From: Actinokineospora bangkokensis
Lineage (GTDB): Bacteria; Actinomycetota; Actinomycetes; Mycobacteriales; Pseudonocardiaceae
Assembly: GCF_001940455.1 (NCBI RefSeq)
Contig: NZ_MKQR01000026.1
Span: forward strand, 492,351-556,350
Direction of reading: 5' to 3'
Length of the DNA: 64,000 nt
A program made the translations under genes and the position numbers. Of this stretch, positions 26,097-34,765 are shown in pieces. The notes under the pieces were generated by a model. It ran no database searches and had not been told where the DNA came from. It worked only from the letters and a program-made list of their open reading frames with translations. Numbering within the stretch: the stretch's first letter is position 1; every line of letters begins with the position of its first letter.

Positions 26097-26633
26097 TCAC
26101 GACTCGGAGTCCTCCGAGACACGACCTCGTTGCGAGGGCGTCAACAGGTGCTCGAACGCCTTGAGGTTTGCTAGGGACTCCCCGCGCGAGGTGCGCCAGT
26201 CCCACTCCCGGCGGATCGCGGTGGCGAAGCCGATCTCCAGCAGGGTGTTGAAGTCGCCGTCGGCGGCCTCCAGCACCTGCCCGAGCAGCCGGTCCAGCTC
26301 GTCGGCGGTCACCGCCTCCAGCCCGACCCTGCCCAGCAGGTAGATGTCCCCGGCCTTGTCGATCGTGTAGTGCACGCCGTAGAGGCGGGCGTTGCGGCGC
26401 AGGAGGTACCGGTAGACCTCCTCGAACGCCTCGTCCGGGCGCCTGCACACGAACGCCTCGACGATGAGGGCGTGCTTGGAGACGATCAGCCAGCAGTTCG
26501 TCTGCTGCTTCTTCACCCCCGGCAGCACGACCAGGAACTTGCCGGGCTCGGGCTTGTCGAAGGCCAGTTCGCGCTCGACCAGCGCGTCCTCGATGACCTT
26601 GTCCAGTGGGGTGCTGTCCAGTGGGGTGCTCAC
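26097..26633 (-). CDS. YbjN domain-containing protein (Rv0487-like)
   Basis: A 178-residue YbjN/type III chaperone-like fold protein. Core segments are [20 protein letters not shown], then [20 protein letters not shown] and [20 protein letters not shown]. The GTG at 26633 overlaps the mshA stop (GTGA), so it is co-translated with mshA, as the YbjN gene is in mycobacteria. Biochemical role unknown; the constant linkage suggests a part in mycothiol synthesis or its control. Confidence 0.85.
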   Translation of the reverse strand: MSTPLDSTPLDKVIEDALVERELAFDKPEPGKFLVVLPGVKKQQTNCWLIVSKHALIVEAFVCRRPDEAFEEVYRYLLRRNARLYGVHYTIDKAGDIYLLGRVGLEAVTADELDRLLGQVLEAADGDFNTLLEIGFATAIRREWDWRTSRGESLANLKAFEHLLTPSQRGRVSEDSES

Positions 26634-27916
26634 ACTGCCACCTCAACACGCGGCAGCGACCTCCGCAGCGCGCGGGCCGCGTCGGCGTAGGCGGCCAGCA
26701 GCGCGTCGGTGGTCCGGTCCCAGGAGAACGACCGGGCGTGGCGCACCGCGCCCTCCCCCAGCGCGGCCCGCCTGCGCGGCTCGCGGGCCAGCACGCCCAG
26801 CGCGTCCGCCCAGTCCGCGGTGGCGTGCCCGCGCACCAGCACGCCCGAGCGCCCGTCGGCCACCGCCACCGGCAACCCGCCCACCGCGGCGGCGACCACC
26901 GGGGTGCCGCACGCCTGCGCCTCCAGGGCCACCAGGCCGAAGCTCTCGTTGTGGCTGGGCACCGCCACCACGTCCGCGGCCCGGTACACCCTGGCCAGGT
27001 CCGGCCCGACCTGCGGCGGCAGGAACCGCACCACGTCGGTCACCCCCAGCGCCACCGCCAGCTCCTGCAACGCGGCGGGCTGCTCCAACCCGGTGCCCGA
27101 CGGACCGCCCACGAACAGCACCCGCAGCTCCGAGCGCGCCACCACGCCGCGGGCCAGCAGCTCGGCGGCGGCGCGCAGCAGCACGTCCGGGGCCTTGAGC
27201 GGCTGCACCCGGCCGACGAAGGCCAGCACCAGCGCGCCGGCGGGCAGCCCCAGCGCGGCCCGGTCGGCGGCCCGGTCCCCCGGGCGGAAGCAGTCCAGGT
27301 CGACCCCGGGGGCGATGGTGCGCACCTTGTCCGGGTCGGCGCCGTAGAGGTCGGTGAGCTGGCCCGCCTCCACCGCGGTGTTGGCGATGAGCTGGTCGGC
27401 CTCGTCGACCACCTGCTGCTCGCCGATCACCCGCACCCGCGGCTCCGGGGTGTCGCCCTCGGCCAGCGCGGCGTTCTTGACCTTGGCGAGGGTGTGCGCG
27501 GTGTGCACCAGCGGCACCCCCCAGCGGTCCCTGGCCAGCCAGCCGACCTGGCCGGAGAGCCAGTAGTGGGAGTGCACGAGGTCGTAGTGCCCCGGCTCCT
27601 GGCGGGCCTCGGCGCGCAGCACGCCCGCGGTGAACGCGCACAGCTGGCCGGGCAGCTCGGCCCTGGTCAGCGGCTCGTACGGGCCCGCGGTGACGTGCCG
27701 GACGAGCACCCCGGGCGCCAGCTCGGCCACCGGGGGCAGGTCGGAGGAGGTGGCCCTGGTGAAGACCTCCACGGCGACGCCGTGCGCGGCGAGCCGCCGC
27801 GTGGTCTGGCTCACGTAGACGTTGAGCCCACCCGCGTCGCCCGTGCCGGGCTGCTCCAGCGGGGACGTGTGGACCGACAACACCGCCACCCTGCGCGGCC
27901 GGTGCAGCTGCGTCAC
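26630..27916 (-). CDS. mshA: D-inositol-3-phosphate glycosyltransferase MshA
   Basis: A 428-residue GT4 retaining glycosyltransferase that makes GlcNAc-inositol phosphate from UDP-GlcNAc and inositol 3-phosphate, the first step of mycothiol synthesis. Motifs are [20 protein letters not shown] (the MshA N-terminus), [34 protein letters not shown] (sugar-nucleotide site) and [19 protein letters not shown] (the EX7E region). I chose GTG 27916, 8 nt after GGAG; an in-frame GTG at 27925 has no usable spacing. Four bases separate it from the alpha/beta hydrolase stop. Confidence 0.96.
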   Translation of the reverse strand: MTQLHRPRRVAVLSVHTSPLEQPGTGDAGGLNVYVSQTTRRLAAHGVAVEVFTRATSSDLPPVAELAPGVLVRHVTAGPYEPLTRAELPGQLCAFTAGVLRAEARQEPGHYDLVHSHYWLSGQVGWLARDRWGVPLVHTAHTLAKVKNAALAEGDTPEPRVRVIGEQQVVDEADQLIANTAVEAGQLTDLYGADPDKVRTIAPGVDLDCFRPGDRAADRAALGLPAGALVLAFVGRVQPLKAPDVLLRAAAELLARGVVARSELRVLFVGGPSGTGLEQPAALQELAVALGVTDVVRFLPPQVGPDLARVYRAADVVAVPSHNESFGLVALEAQACGTPVVAAAVGGLPVAVADGRSGVLVRGHATADWADALGVLAREPRRRAALGEGAVRHARSFSWDRTTDALLAAYADAARALRRSLPRVEVAV

Positions 27917-27921
27917 GCCGT

Positions 27922-28734
27922 TCACTCCTTCCGTCCTCCCGCCAGCGCGGCGACGGTCCGGGTGAACGCGTCGGCCCGCTCGGCGAAGGGCAGGTGCCCC
28001 ACCCCCGGGAACCAACGCGCCGAGGCCCCCGGAATCTTCCCGAGCGCGTACTCCGCCGCCGCGGGCGCGACAACGGCGTCCTCGGTGCCGTGGGCGACGA
28101 CGACGGGCACCCGGGTGTCCGCCAGGACGTCACCGCTGCCCACGTCGCGGGTGAACAGCGCCCGGCGCACCGCGGGCGGCACCGCGAGGGTCGCGGCCAC
28201 CCGCGCCTGGACGTCCGGGGCGGGCCCGGCCGTCATCCCCCGGGTGAGGGCGAGCACCGCGGGCACGGCCACGTCGGCGTCCTCGCTGAGCACGTCCGGC
28301 AGGGCCGCGCGCATCACCGGGCCGGTGGCGCCGCCGGGGCGGCCCCGGCCGATCTCGGTGAGCGCGCCCACCAGCACGATCCCGGACAGCGCGGCGCACC
28401 CGTGGTGGCGGAGGTAGTCGGTGATGACCAGGCCGCCGTAGGACCAGCCCACCACGGTCGCCGGCCCACCCGCCAGGGCGAGCACGGCGGCCAGGTCGTC
28501 GGCCCACACCCGGGTGTCGCCGTAGCCGTCCGCGGGCACCGCCGAGCGCCCGTGACCGCGCAGGTCCACCGCGAGCAGGTGGAAGTCGGCCGCCAGGTCG
28601 CGCAGCTGGTGGGCCCAGACCTCGCCGGACTGGGCCCAGCCGTGCACGAACGCGATGGTGGGGCGGGCCGGGTCGCCCGCCTCGCGCACGGCCAACCGCA
28701 CGCCGCCCGCCCCGGTGACCTCGGTGAACCGCAC
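27922..28734 (-). CDS. Alpha/beta hydrolase
   Basis: A 270-residue hydrolase. [19 protein letters not shown] gives the oxyanion loop, [15 protein letters not shown] the nucleophile elbow Ser, [11 protein letters not shown] the probable acid, and [13 protein letters not shown] the catalytic His. No lid domain of a known class is obvious, so the substrate is open. GTG start at 28734. It is the first gene of the unit with mshA and ybjN, being only a few bases upstream of mshA. Confidence 0.85.
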   Translation of the reverse strand: MRFTEVTGAGGVRLAVREAGDPARPTIAFVHGWAQSGEVWAHQLRDLAADFHLLAVDLRGHGRSAVPADGYGDTRVWADDLAAVLALAGGPATVVGWSYGGLVITDYLRHHGCAALSGIVLVGALTEIGRGRPGGATGPVMRAALPDVLSEDADVAVPAVLALTRGMTAGPAPDVQARVAATLAVPPAVRRALFTRDVGSGDVLADTRVPVVVAHGTEDAVVAPAAAEYALGKIPGASARWFPGVGHLPFAERADAFTRTVAALAGGRKE

Positions 28735-28816
28735 CCGGCCAGCCTAGGTCGTCGGGTTCGGGGTCAGCGTCGGGCTCGGGCCAGCGTCGGACTTGAGGTC
28801 AGCGTCGGGCTTGAAG

Positions 28817-30007
28817 TCAGCTCAGCGCCGACATGGACTTCCACTGCGCCCACGGGATCAGCCAGTCGTAGACGTCGGAGGTGGTCGGCATGTTCGCCTT
28901 CGAGCCGCTGACCTCCACCGGGTCCCCGATCAGCGCGCTGTCGAAGTAGGCCTTGGCGTCGGCCTCCAGCAGGTTGACGCAGCCGTGCGAGGTGTTGCGC
29001 TTGCCGATGTTGGCGGCGTTGTCGTTGTTCTCGTGGATGAACTCGCCGTGGTTGGAGAACCGCACGGCCCACTTCTTCATCACGTTCGTGTAGCCGTAGC
29101 GCGGGTTGGAGAAGTCCCCCACCGGGTCCTTCTGCATCACGATCATGGTGCCGTTCGGCGTGTTCAGGTTCGGGTCGTCGTCGCGGCCGTTGCTCGACGG
29201 GTAGCTGGCGAACAGCTTGCCGTCGCGGTAGACGTCCATCTTGTGCTCGGGGGTGTTGACCTTGACCACCTGGTTGCGGCCGATGGCGAACGCGGTGGTG
29301 AGGTCGGACTTGCCGTAGGCGCCGCCGCCGTAGGCCACGCCGTAGAGCTTGGCGGTGACGGTCACCTTCGTGCCCGCGGGCCAGTACTGCTTGGGCCGCC
29401 AGTCGACCTGCTGGGCGTTGAGCCACGCCCACGACCCCTCCACCGGCACCGAGGTCTCCACCTTCAGCGCCTTCTCCACCGCGGCCTTGTCGGTGACCTT
29501 GCCCTCGGGGAACTTGATGCTGATCGGCATCGCCACGCCCACGGTGGCGTCGTCGGTGGGGTTGATCGTCGCGCGCGGGGTCTTGGCGGGCTTGAGCGTG
29601 CTGAAGGTGCCCTTGAGCTCCACCTTCTTGCCGTCGGTGCCCGTGGCGGTGGCGTCGTAGGTGTAGGTCTTGGCGTAGCCCAGCACCTCCGAGGAGGTCC
29701 AGCTCGCCTTGTCCTCGGCCAGCGCGCCCTGCACCGCCGCGCCCTCGGCGTTGGTCAGGGTGACCGCGTCCAGCGTGCCCTCGGCCACGGCGACCTTGAC
29801 CGGCTCGGTGACCGCGACGTCGGCGGAGTCGGCCTGCGGGCTGGCGGTGATCTTCGCCACCGGCGGCGCCGACGCGCTCGTCCCGGCCGCCGACCCGCCG
29901 CCGGGCGACCCCGGCTCGGCGGAGGTGCAGCCCGACACGAGGACCGCGGCCGAGAGCAGGCCCCCGAGCAGCGCCGTCGTCCTGGTCCGCGTGGGCGTGC
30001 TTCTCAC
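28817..30007 (-). CDS. L,D-transpeptidase lipoprotein (LprQ/Ldt-like)
   Basis: A 396-residue exported enzyme. A signal peptide ends in the lipobox VSGC, a Gly/Ser/Pro linker follows, two Ig-like domains span about 60-260, and then comes the YkuD catalytic domain with NTSHGCVNL (Cys about 343). Such enzymes form 3-3 cross-links between meso-DAP residues of peptidoglycan. The position matches Rv0483. I chose GTG 30007, 5 nt after GGAGG; a GTG at 30010 is only 2 nt away from it. A short C-terminal extension with WLIPWAQWK is typical. Confidence 0.93.
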   Translation of the reverse strand: MRSTPTRTRTTALLGGLLSAAVLVSGCTSAEPGSPGGGSAAGTSASAPPVAKITASPQADSADVAVTEPVKVAVAEGTLDAVTLTNAEGAAVQGALAEDKASWTSSEVLGYAKTYTYDATATGTDGKKVELKGTFSTLKPAKTPRATINPTDDATVGVAMPISIKFPEGKVTDKAAVEKALKVETSVPVEGSWAWLNAQQVDWRPKQYWPAGTKVTVTAKLYGVAYGGGAYGKSDLTTAFAIGRNQVVKVNTPEHKMDVYRDGKLFASYPSSNGRDDDPNLNTPNGTMIVMQKDPVGDFSNPRYGYTNVMKKWAVRFSNHGEFIHENNDNAANIGKRNTSHGCVNLLEADAKAYFDSALIGDPVEVSGSKANMPTTSDVYDWLIPWAQWKSMSALS

Positions 30008-30167
30008 CACAACCTCCGTGCTGGGTTCTCGCCGGACCCGAGAGGTCCGGAACGTGCCTTCTTGGGGGAGACGTCCCAGACGGTACTCCGGTGGGCCGAC
30101 AACCCTGTGAGCGTCGTCATAACCCCCGGTGCGCACCAGGCCGCCGCCCGGGGTGAGGATCGGGGGC

Positions 30168-30902
30168 GTGGACACACGCGTTGCAGTGGTGACAGGGGCC
30201 AGCGCAGGCATCGGCGAGGCGACCGCCCGGGCGCTCGCCGCCGAGGGCTACGAGGTCGTGCTCGGCGCCCGCCGGGCCGAGCGCCTCACCGCCCTGGCCA
30301 ACCAGGTCGGCGGCCGCGCCCACGTGCTCGACGTCACCTCCCAGGAGTCCGTCGACGCCTTCACCGCCCAGGTCCCCACCTGCCACCTGCTCGTCAACAA
30401 CGCGGGCGGCGCCCTGGGCCTGGACCCCGTCGCCAACGCCGACGTCGAGCAGTGGCGCCGGATGTACGAGACCAACGTGCTCGGCACCCTGCGCATGACC
30501 AAGGCCCTGCTGCCCGCCCTCGAAGCCTCCGAGGACGGCCACATCATCACCGTCACCTCCATCGCCGCCCTGGAGACCTACGACGGCGGCGCCGGCTACA
30601 CCGCCGCCAAGCACGCCCAGGGCGCCCTGCACCGCACCCTGCGCGGCGAACTGCTCGGCAAGCCGATCCGGCTCACCGAGGTGTGCCCGGGCATGGTCGA
30701 GACGGAGTTCTCCCTGGTCCGCTTCGACGGGGACGAGGGCCGCGCGGCCGGGGTCTACGAGGGGCTGACGCCGCTGACGGCGGAGGACGTCGCCGACGTG
30801 ATCGCCTTCGCCGCCACCCGCCCGCCGCACGTGAACCTGGACCAGATCGTCATCAAGCCGCGGGCCCAGGCTTCGGCGTCCCGCGCGCACCGCGAGCGGT
30901 GA
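30168..30902 (+). CDS. Short-chain dehydrogenase/reductase (YdfG-like)
   Basis: A 244-residue classical SDR. The cofactor motif is VVTGASAGIGEATARAL, NNAGG the structural motif, and ITVTSIAALETYDGGAGYTA with the following AK gives the Ser-Tyr-Lys triad. ARRAERL after strand two favours NADP(H). GTG 30168 follows GAGG by 9 nt. It sits at the Rv0484c position but its substrate is not evident; relatives reduce serine, malonic semialdehyde or other 3-hydroxy acids. It is transcribed divergently from the L,D-transpeptidase. Confidence 0.88.
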   Translation: MDTRVAVVTGASAGIGEATARALAAEGYEVVLGARRAERLTALANQVGGRAHVLDVTSQESVDAFTAQVPTCHLLVNNAGGALGLDPVANADVEQWRRMYETNVLGTLRMTKALLPALEASEDGHIITVTSIAALETYDGGAGYTAAKHAQGALHRTLRGELLGKPIRLTEVCPGMVETEFSLVRFDGDEGRAAGVYEGLTPLTAEDVADVIAFAATRPPHVNLDQIVIKPRAQASASRAHRER

Positions 30903-30977
30903 CGGCTCCGCTCGCTTGACAAGCACCGGCCGTTCAGTGGTCGGTGCGGTGGTGGGGCTGGGGCTTGAGTTTCGAGG

Positions 30978-31279
30978 TTGTCCACAGTCCGCCGGGTTGT
31001 CCACAGGACTTGCGCACGGGTCGAGTGTCGTTGCCCCGCGCCAGTAGCGTTGAAAACAGGGGTCCCCTTGCCCAGGGGACCTCCGCGCCAGCGCGGGGTT
31101 GCGGCTGCGCGGAGTTGTCCACAAGGGACTGAGCTGTCCACAGGCGTCGCGCGGGGGCTGGGGTTTCGTCGCCGTCCGCCGCTAGCGTTGAAAACAGGGG
31201 TCCCCTTGCCCGGGGGACCCCCGCGCCAGCGCGGAGTTGCAGCTGAGCGGCTTGTCCACAGGGGACCAAGCTGTCCACA
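30978..31279. promoter_or_regulatory. Cluster of six DnaA-box-like 9-mers
   Basis: TTGTCCACA occurs at 30978, 30997, 31115 and 31252, and CTGTCCACA at 31134 and 31271, all in the same orientation. TTGTCCACA is the preferred DnaA box of high-GC actinobacteria. The pairs at 31115/31134 and 31252/31271 keep the same 19-bp spacing, as do 30978/30997. No dnaA, dnaN or AT-rich unwinding element is near, so this is not oriC. It may titrate DnaA. DnaA binding is inferred. Confidence 0.6.
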
Positions 31280-31370
31280 GGCGCCTTGCGGGGGCTGGGG
31301 TTTCGTCGCCGTCCGCCAGTAGCGTTGAAAACAGGGGTCCCCTTGCCCGGGGGACCCCTGCGCTGGCGCG
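31043..31370. repeat. Three tandem ~140-bp repeats with hairpin core
   Basis: Units start with TAGCGTTGAAAACAGGGG at about 31044, 31183 and 31320 (period 140 and 137 bp). Each contains CAGGGGTCCCC and the near-complement GGGGACC(C/T)C, able to fold as a hairpin (in the third, 31332-31342 with 31350-31360). Between cores are the TTGTCCACA/CTGTCCACA pairs and GGGGCTGGGGTTTCGTCGCC. Related single copies lie at about 38985-39076 (inverted) and 52854-52991. Confidence 0.85.
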
Positions 31371-31423
31371 GGGAGGTGGCTGAGCAGGGTGGGGGGTGCT
31401 CTGCGGGCAGGCGAATGCGGGGG

Positions 31424-32518
31424 TCAGGCCAGGGAGCAGTTCACCAGGACCGGCTCGGGGTGCAGGGTGACGCCGAAGGCGTTGTCCACGCCTGCGCGGA
31501 TGTCCTGGGCCAGGGAGAGCAGGTCGGCGGTGGTGGCGGAGCCGCGGTTGGTGAGGGCGAGGGTGTGCTTGGTGGACAGCCCCACGCGGCCGCCCGCGCC
31601 GAGGTGGCCCTTGGCGAAGCCCGCGCGTTCGATGAGCCAGGCGGCGGAGAGCTTGGCGTGGCCCTCGCCCGCGGGGTACTGGGGGATCGGGACGTCGGGG
31701 CCGACGACGGTGGCGATGCGGGCGACGGTGGCGGGCAGGTCGGGGTGGGGGACGACGGGGTTGGTGAAGAAGGAGCCCGCGCTCCAGGTGTCGTGGTCGG
31801 TGGGGTCGAGGACCATGCCCTTGCCGCGGCGGAGGGCGAGGACGGCGTCGCGGGCGGCCTGGGCGGGGACGCGGTCGTCCTGGCGGACACCGAGGGCGCG
31901 GGCCAGTTCGGTGTAGCGGATGGGGGAGGAGGTGGCGTCGTCGGTGAGGGTGAAGGTGGCGCGCAGGACGACGGCGCGGTCGGTGCCCTTGAGGACGCTG
32001 CCGCGGTAGGTCAGGCCCAGGTCGGCGGCCGGGACGTGGTGGACATCGCCGGTGGCGCGGTCGAGCAGGTCGACCGAGACGAGGACCTGGCTGATCTCGA
32101 CGCCGTAGGCGCCGACGTTCTGCACGGGGGTGGCGCCCACCAGGCCCGGGATGCCGGACAGGCACTCCAGGCCGCCCAGGCCCGCCTCGACGGCGCAGGC
32201 GACGACGGTGTCCCAGTCCTCGCCCCCCTCGACGGTCAGGTGCACGGTGCCGTCGCCGCGGGGGTCGACCCGGGTGCCGCGGTGGGCCAGGCGCACGGCG
32301 GTGCCGTCGAAGCCCAGGTCACCGACCACCAGGTTCGAGCCGCCGCCGAGGACCAGGACCGGGCCGGGGGCCGAGCGCAGGGCGTCGGCCACCTCGTCGG
32401 CGGTGGTGGCGGTCCACAGCTCGGTGGCGGGGCCGCCCAGGCGCAGGGTGGTGTGGTCGCGCAGCGGTTCGGCCGTGCGGCGGGCGGTGCCGGGGTGCTC
32501 GGTGGGGCGGAGGCTCAC
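31424..32518 (-). CDS. murB: UDP-N-acetylenolpyruvoylglucosamine reductase
   Basis: A 364-residue type I MurB, the FAD enzyme that forms UDP-MurNAc for peptidoglycan. LRDHTTLRLGGPATELW is the FAD-binding start, VLVLGGGSNLVVGD and LSGIPGLVGATPVQNVGAYG are core motifs. WSAGSFFTNPVV holds the proton-donor Ser, and GEGHAKLSAAWLIERAGFAKG is the substrate-binding region. GTG 32518 begins the protein; the ribosome-binding site is weak. Divergent from the DUF2505 gene with a 24-bp gap, as at Rv0482/Rv0481c. Confidence 0.95.
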   Translation of the reverse strand: MSLRPTEHPGTARRTAEPLRDHTTLRLGGPATELWTATTADEVADALRSAPGPVLVLGGGSNLVVGDLGFDGTAVRLAHRGTRVDPRGDGTVHLTVEGGEDWDTVVACAVEAGLGGLECLSGIPGLVGATPVQNVGAYGVEISQVLVSVDLLDRATGDVHHVPAADLGLTYRGSVLKGTDRAVVLRATFTLTDDATSSPIRYTELARALGVRQDDRVPAQAARDAVLALRRGKGMVLDPTDHDTWSAGSFFTNPVVPHPDLPATVARIATVVGPDVPIPQYPAGEGHAKLSAAWLIERAGFAKGHLGAGGRVGLSTKHTLALTNRGSATTADLLSLAQDIRAGVDNAFGVTLHPEPVLVNCSLA

Positions 32519-32542
32519 GGCCGGTAACGGTAGCCTCTGGCC

Positions 32543-33040
32543 ATGGCCAGCCGCATCGAGCACCGCGCCGAGTTCGCCGCCCCCGCCGCGGCGGTGCACG
32601 CCGCGTTCGTCGACCGCGACTTCCTCGCCGAGCGCCTGCGCGTGCTCGGCGGCAAGGGGGCGCAGCTGCTGGACTACACCGAGCGGGGCGGTGAAGTGGC
32701 GTTCAAGCTCCGCCAGGGCGTCGACGCCGCGAAGCTGCCCTCCGCCGCGCGCGCCATCATCAAGGGCGACCTCGTCGTCGAGCGCACCGAGAGCTGGCGG
32801 CAGGCCGCCACCGGGTTCGCGGGCGACACCGGCGCGTCGGTGTCCGGGGTGCCCGGCGACGTCAAGGGCCGGTTCGCGCTGGTGGACGCCGGGACCGGCA
32901 GCGTGTGGACCACCTCCGGCGAGGTCAAGGTCCGCATCCCGCTGGTCGGCGGCAAGATCGAGGCCGCCATCGCCGAGCAGGTCGGCGCGCTGCTGGCCGC
33001 CGAGGCCCGGTTCACCGCGGACTGGCTCGCCCGGGGCTGA
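32543..33040 (+). CDS. DUF2505 protein (START-like fold)
   Basis: A 165-residue DUF2505 protein with the features MASRIEHRAEFAAPAAAVHA, RAIIKGDLVVERTESW and VRIPLVGGKIEAAIAEQ. The family has a SRPBCC/START-like lipid-binding fold; ligand unknown. TAGCCT (32531-32536) ends 6 nt before the ATG and no Shine-Dalgarno is present, which fits a leaderless mRNA. The divergent murB neighbour is conserved in mycobacteria. Confidence 0.85.
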   Translation: MASRIEHRAEFAAPAAAVHAAFVDRDFLAERLRVLGGKGAQLLDYTERGGEVAFKLRQGVDAAKLPSAARAIIKGDLVVERTESWRQAATGFAGDTGASVSGVPGDVKGRFALVDAGTGSVWTTSGEVKVRIPLVGGKIEAAIAEQVGALLAAEARFTADWLARG

Positions 33041-33043
33041 CCC

Positions 33044-33865
33044 GTGGCCCGCACCCCCCGGTTGGCCGCGGGCCGGGCCCGGGCGCTGGGCGCGCCCACC
33101 CGGGGCACCACCAACCCCAACCGCCTGCGCCGCGTCGACCGCTGGATGACCGCCACCCCCGCGGTCCGCGCGCTGCTCACCGGCGCGGCCGACCCCCTGG
33201 TGGTGGACCTGGGCTACGGGGCGACACCGGTCACCACCGTGGAGCTGGCCGCGCGGCTGCGCGCCGTGCGGCGGGACGTGCGGGTGCTCGGCCTGGAGAT
33301 CGACCCCGAGCGGGTCGCCGCCGCAAAGCAGGCCGCCGACCCGCCGCTGCTGGACTTCCGCCGCGGCGGCTTCGAGCTGGCGGGCACCCGCCCGGTGCTG
33401 CTGCGCGCGTTCAACGTGCTGCGCCAGTACCCCGAGGCGGAGGCCGCGGCCTCGTGGGCGACCATGCTGGAGCGGCTGGCCCCCGGCGGCCTGCTCGTCG
33501 AGGGCACCTGCGACGAGATCGGCCGCCGCTGCTGCTGGGTCACCCTGGACGCGGGCGGTCCGCGCACGCTCACCCTCTCGTGCAGGCCCTCGGGCATCGA
33601 CACCCCCTCCGACCTGGCCGAACGCCTGCCGAAGTCGCTCATCCACCGCAACGTCCCCGGCGAGCGCGTGCACGACCTGCTCGCCGCGCTCGACGCCTGC
33701 TGGGCCGCGGCCGCCCCGCACGCCCCGTTCGGCCCCCGGGCCCGCTGGGTCGAGGCCGTCCACCAGCTGCACGCCCAGGGCTGGCCGGTGCTCGACACCC
33801 GCAAGCGCTGGCGCCACGGCGAGGTCACCCTGTCGTGGGACGCGGTCGCCCCGGCGCGCGCTTGA
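33044..33865 (+). CDS. Class I SAM-dependent methyltransferase
   Basis: A 273-residue protein with the SAM motif VVDLGYGATPVTTVELAARL (about 50-70), GLEIDPERV (acidic loop) and LLRAFNVLRQYPEAEAAASW. The N-terminal NPNRLRRVDRWM is typical of a conserved actinobacterial family whose substrate is not known. It begins 3 bp after the DUF2505 stop, so the two are co-transcribed. Its 3' end overlaps the -35 of the next gene's promoter. Confidence 0.8.
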   Translation: MARTPRLAAGRARALGAPTRGTTNPNRLRRVDRWMTATPAVRALLTGAADPLVVDLGYGATPVTTVELAARLRAVRRDVRVLGLEIDPERVAAAKQAADPPLLDFRRGGFELAGTRPVLLRAFNVLRQYPEAEAAASWATMLERLAPGGLLVEGTCDEIGRRCCWVTLDAGGPRTLTLSCRPSGIDTPSDLAERLPKSLIHRNVPGERVHDLLAALDACWAAAAPHAPFGPRARWVEAVHQLHAQGWPVLDTRKRWRHGEVTLSWDAVAPARA

Positions 33866-33892
33866 CCTTCTCGCTGCGTCAACTCCTACCGT
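33862..33892 (+). promoter_or_regulatory. MerR-type promoter with 19-bp spacer
   Basis: TTGACC (33862-33867) and TACCGT (33887-33892) are separated by 19 bp, the overlong spacer that MerR proteins correct by twisting DNA. The dyad TTGAC-N11-GTCAA (33862-33882) fills the spacer side. It directly precedes a MerR/TipA-type gene, so autoactivation is likely. Confidence 0.7.
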
Positions 33893-33923
33893 TCCCACCA
33901 GCGCGGACGAGGGAGGAGGAGCC

Positions 33924-34670
33924 GTGGCCTGGACGATCCAGCAGGTCGCGCGGATGTCGGGGGTGACGTCGCGGACCCTGCGCCACTACGACGAGATCGG
34001 CCTGCTGCCGCCCTCGCGCGTGGGGGCCAACGGCTACCGCTACTACGAGCAGGAGCAGGTGCTGCGGTTGCAGCGGATCCTGCTGCTGCGCCAGCTCGGC
34101 ATGGGGCTCGACGGCATCGCCGCGGTGCTGTCGGAGCAGACCGACGCGCTCACCGCGCTGCGCCGCCACCGCGACGAACTGCTCGCCGAGCGGCTGCGCT
34201 TCGAGAAGTTGATCGAGACCGTCACCAGGACGATCGAGGACGTGGAGAGAGGGGACGAGATGAGCGCCGGGTCGACCGCGCACTGGTTCACGGGGCTGGA
34301 CCAGCGCACGCAGGAGCAGTACCAGCGCGAGGCGCGGGAGCGGTGGGGCGAGCGGGCCGTGGACGCCGCCGCCGAGCGCGGCGGGTGGTCCGAGGACAAG
34401 GCGCGGGCCTGGGGGGCGCTGCTGGAGCGGTTCGTCGAGCTGATCGACGCCGGGCTGGAGCCGGGGGACCCTCGCGTGCAGGGGGCCGTCGCGGACCACC
34501 ACGCCTGGCTCACCGGGCACTGGACCCCCGACCGGGAGTCCTACCAGGGCCTCGCCGACGTCTACGCCGACGACCCCCGGTTCCGGGAGAAGTTCGACCG
34601 GACCGACCCGCGCCTGGCCGAGTTCCTGCGCACCGCGATGCGGGCCTGGGCGCTGGACAACCTGGGCTGA
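33924..34670 (+). CDS. MerR-family regulator with TipAS drug-binding domain
   Basis: A 248-residue TipAL-like activator. The N-terminal winged HTH is IQQVARMSGVTSRTLRHYDE and LLPPSRVGANGYRYYEQE. A coiled coil (about 75-115) follows, then the all-helical TipAS domain (WFTGLDQRTQEQYQREARER to RTAMRAWALDNLG) that binds thiopeptide-like or other drugs. GTG 33924 with GGAGGAGG just upstream. An internal Met at about 113 (DEMSAG) could give a free TipAS form, as known for tipA. The promoter has the MerR hallmark spacing. Confidence 0.9.
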   Translation: MAWTIQQVARMSGVTSRTLRHYDEIGLLPPSRVGANGYRYYEQEQVLRLQRILLLRQLGMGLDGIAAVLSEQTDALTALRRHRDELLAERLRFEKLIETVTRTIEDVERGDEMSAGSTAHWFTGLDQRTQEQYQREARERWGERAVDAAAERGGWSEDKARAWGALLERFVELIDAGLEPGDPRVQGAVADHHAWLTGHWTPDRESYQGLADVYADDPRFREKFDRTDPRLAEFLRTAMRAWALDNLG

Positions 34671-34678
34671 GCCGCTGA

Positions 34679-34714
34679 CGGGCGGCGCACGGCGCGCTTG
34701 CGCCGCGCCGCCCG
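34679..34714. terminator. Hairpin terminator between the MerR gene and purU
   Basis: A 10-bp stem (CGGGCGGCGC with its complement at 34705-34714) topped, after a 2-nt bulge, by a 5-bp stem with GCTT loop. It lies 8 bp after the TipAL-type stop codon. Confidence 0.65.
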
Positions 34715-34765
34715 CCGGGCTGAAGGGTGTCGTGGCCGGTGGCGGGTGCTGCGACAATCACGCGG

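Noticed and set aside
30960-31400. Chromosomal replication origin
   Set aside because: DnaA boxes are present, but dnaA, dnaN, recF, parAB or rpmH are not nearby, there is no AT-rich unwinding element, and all boxes point one way.
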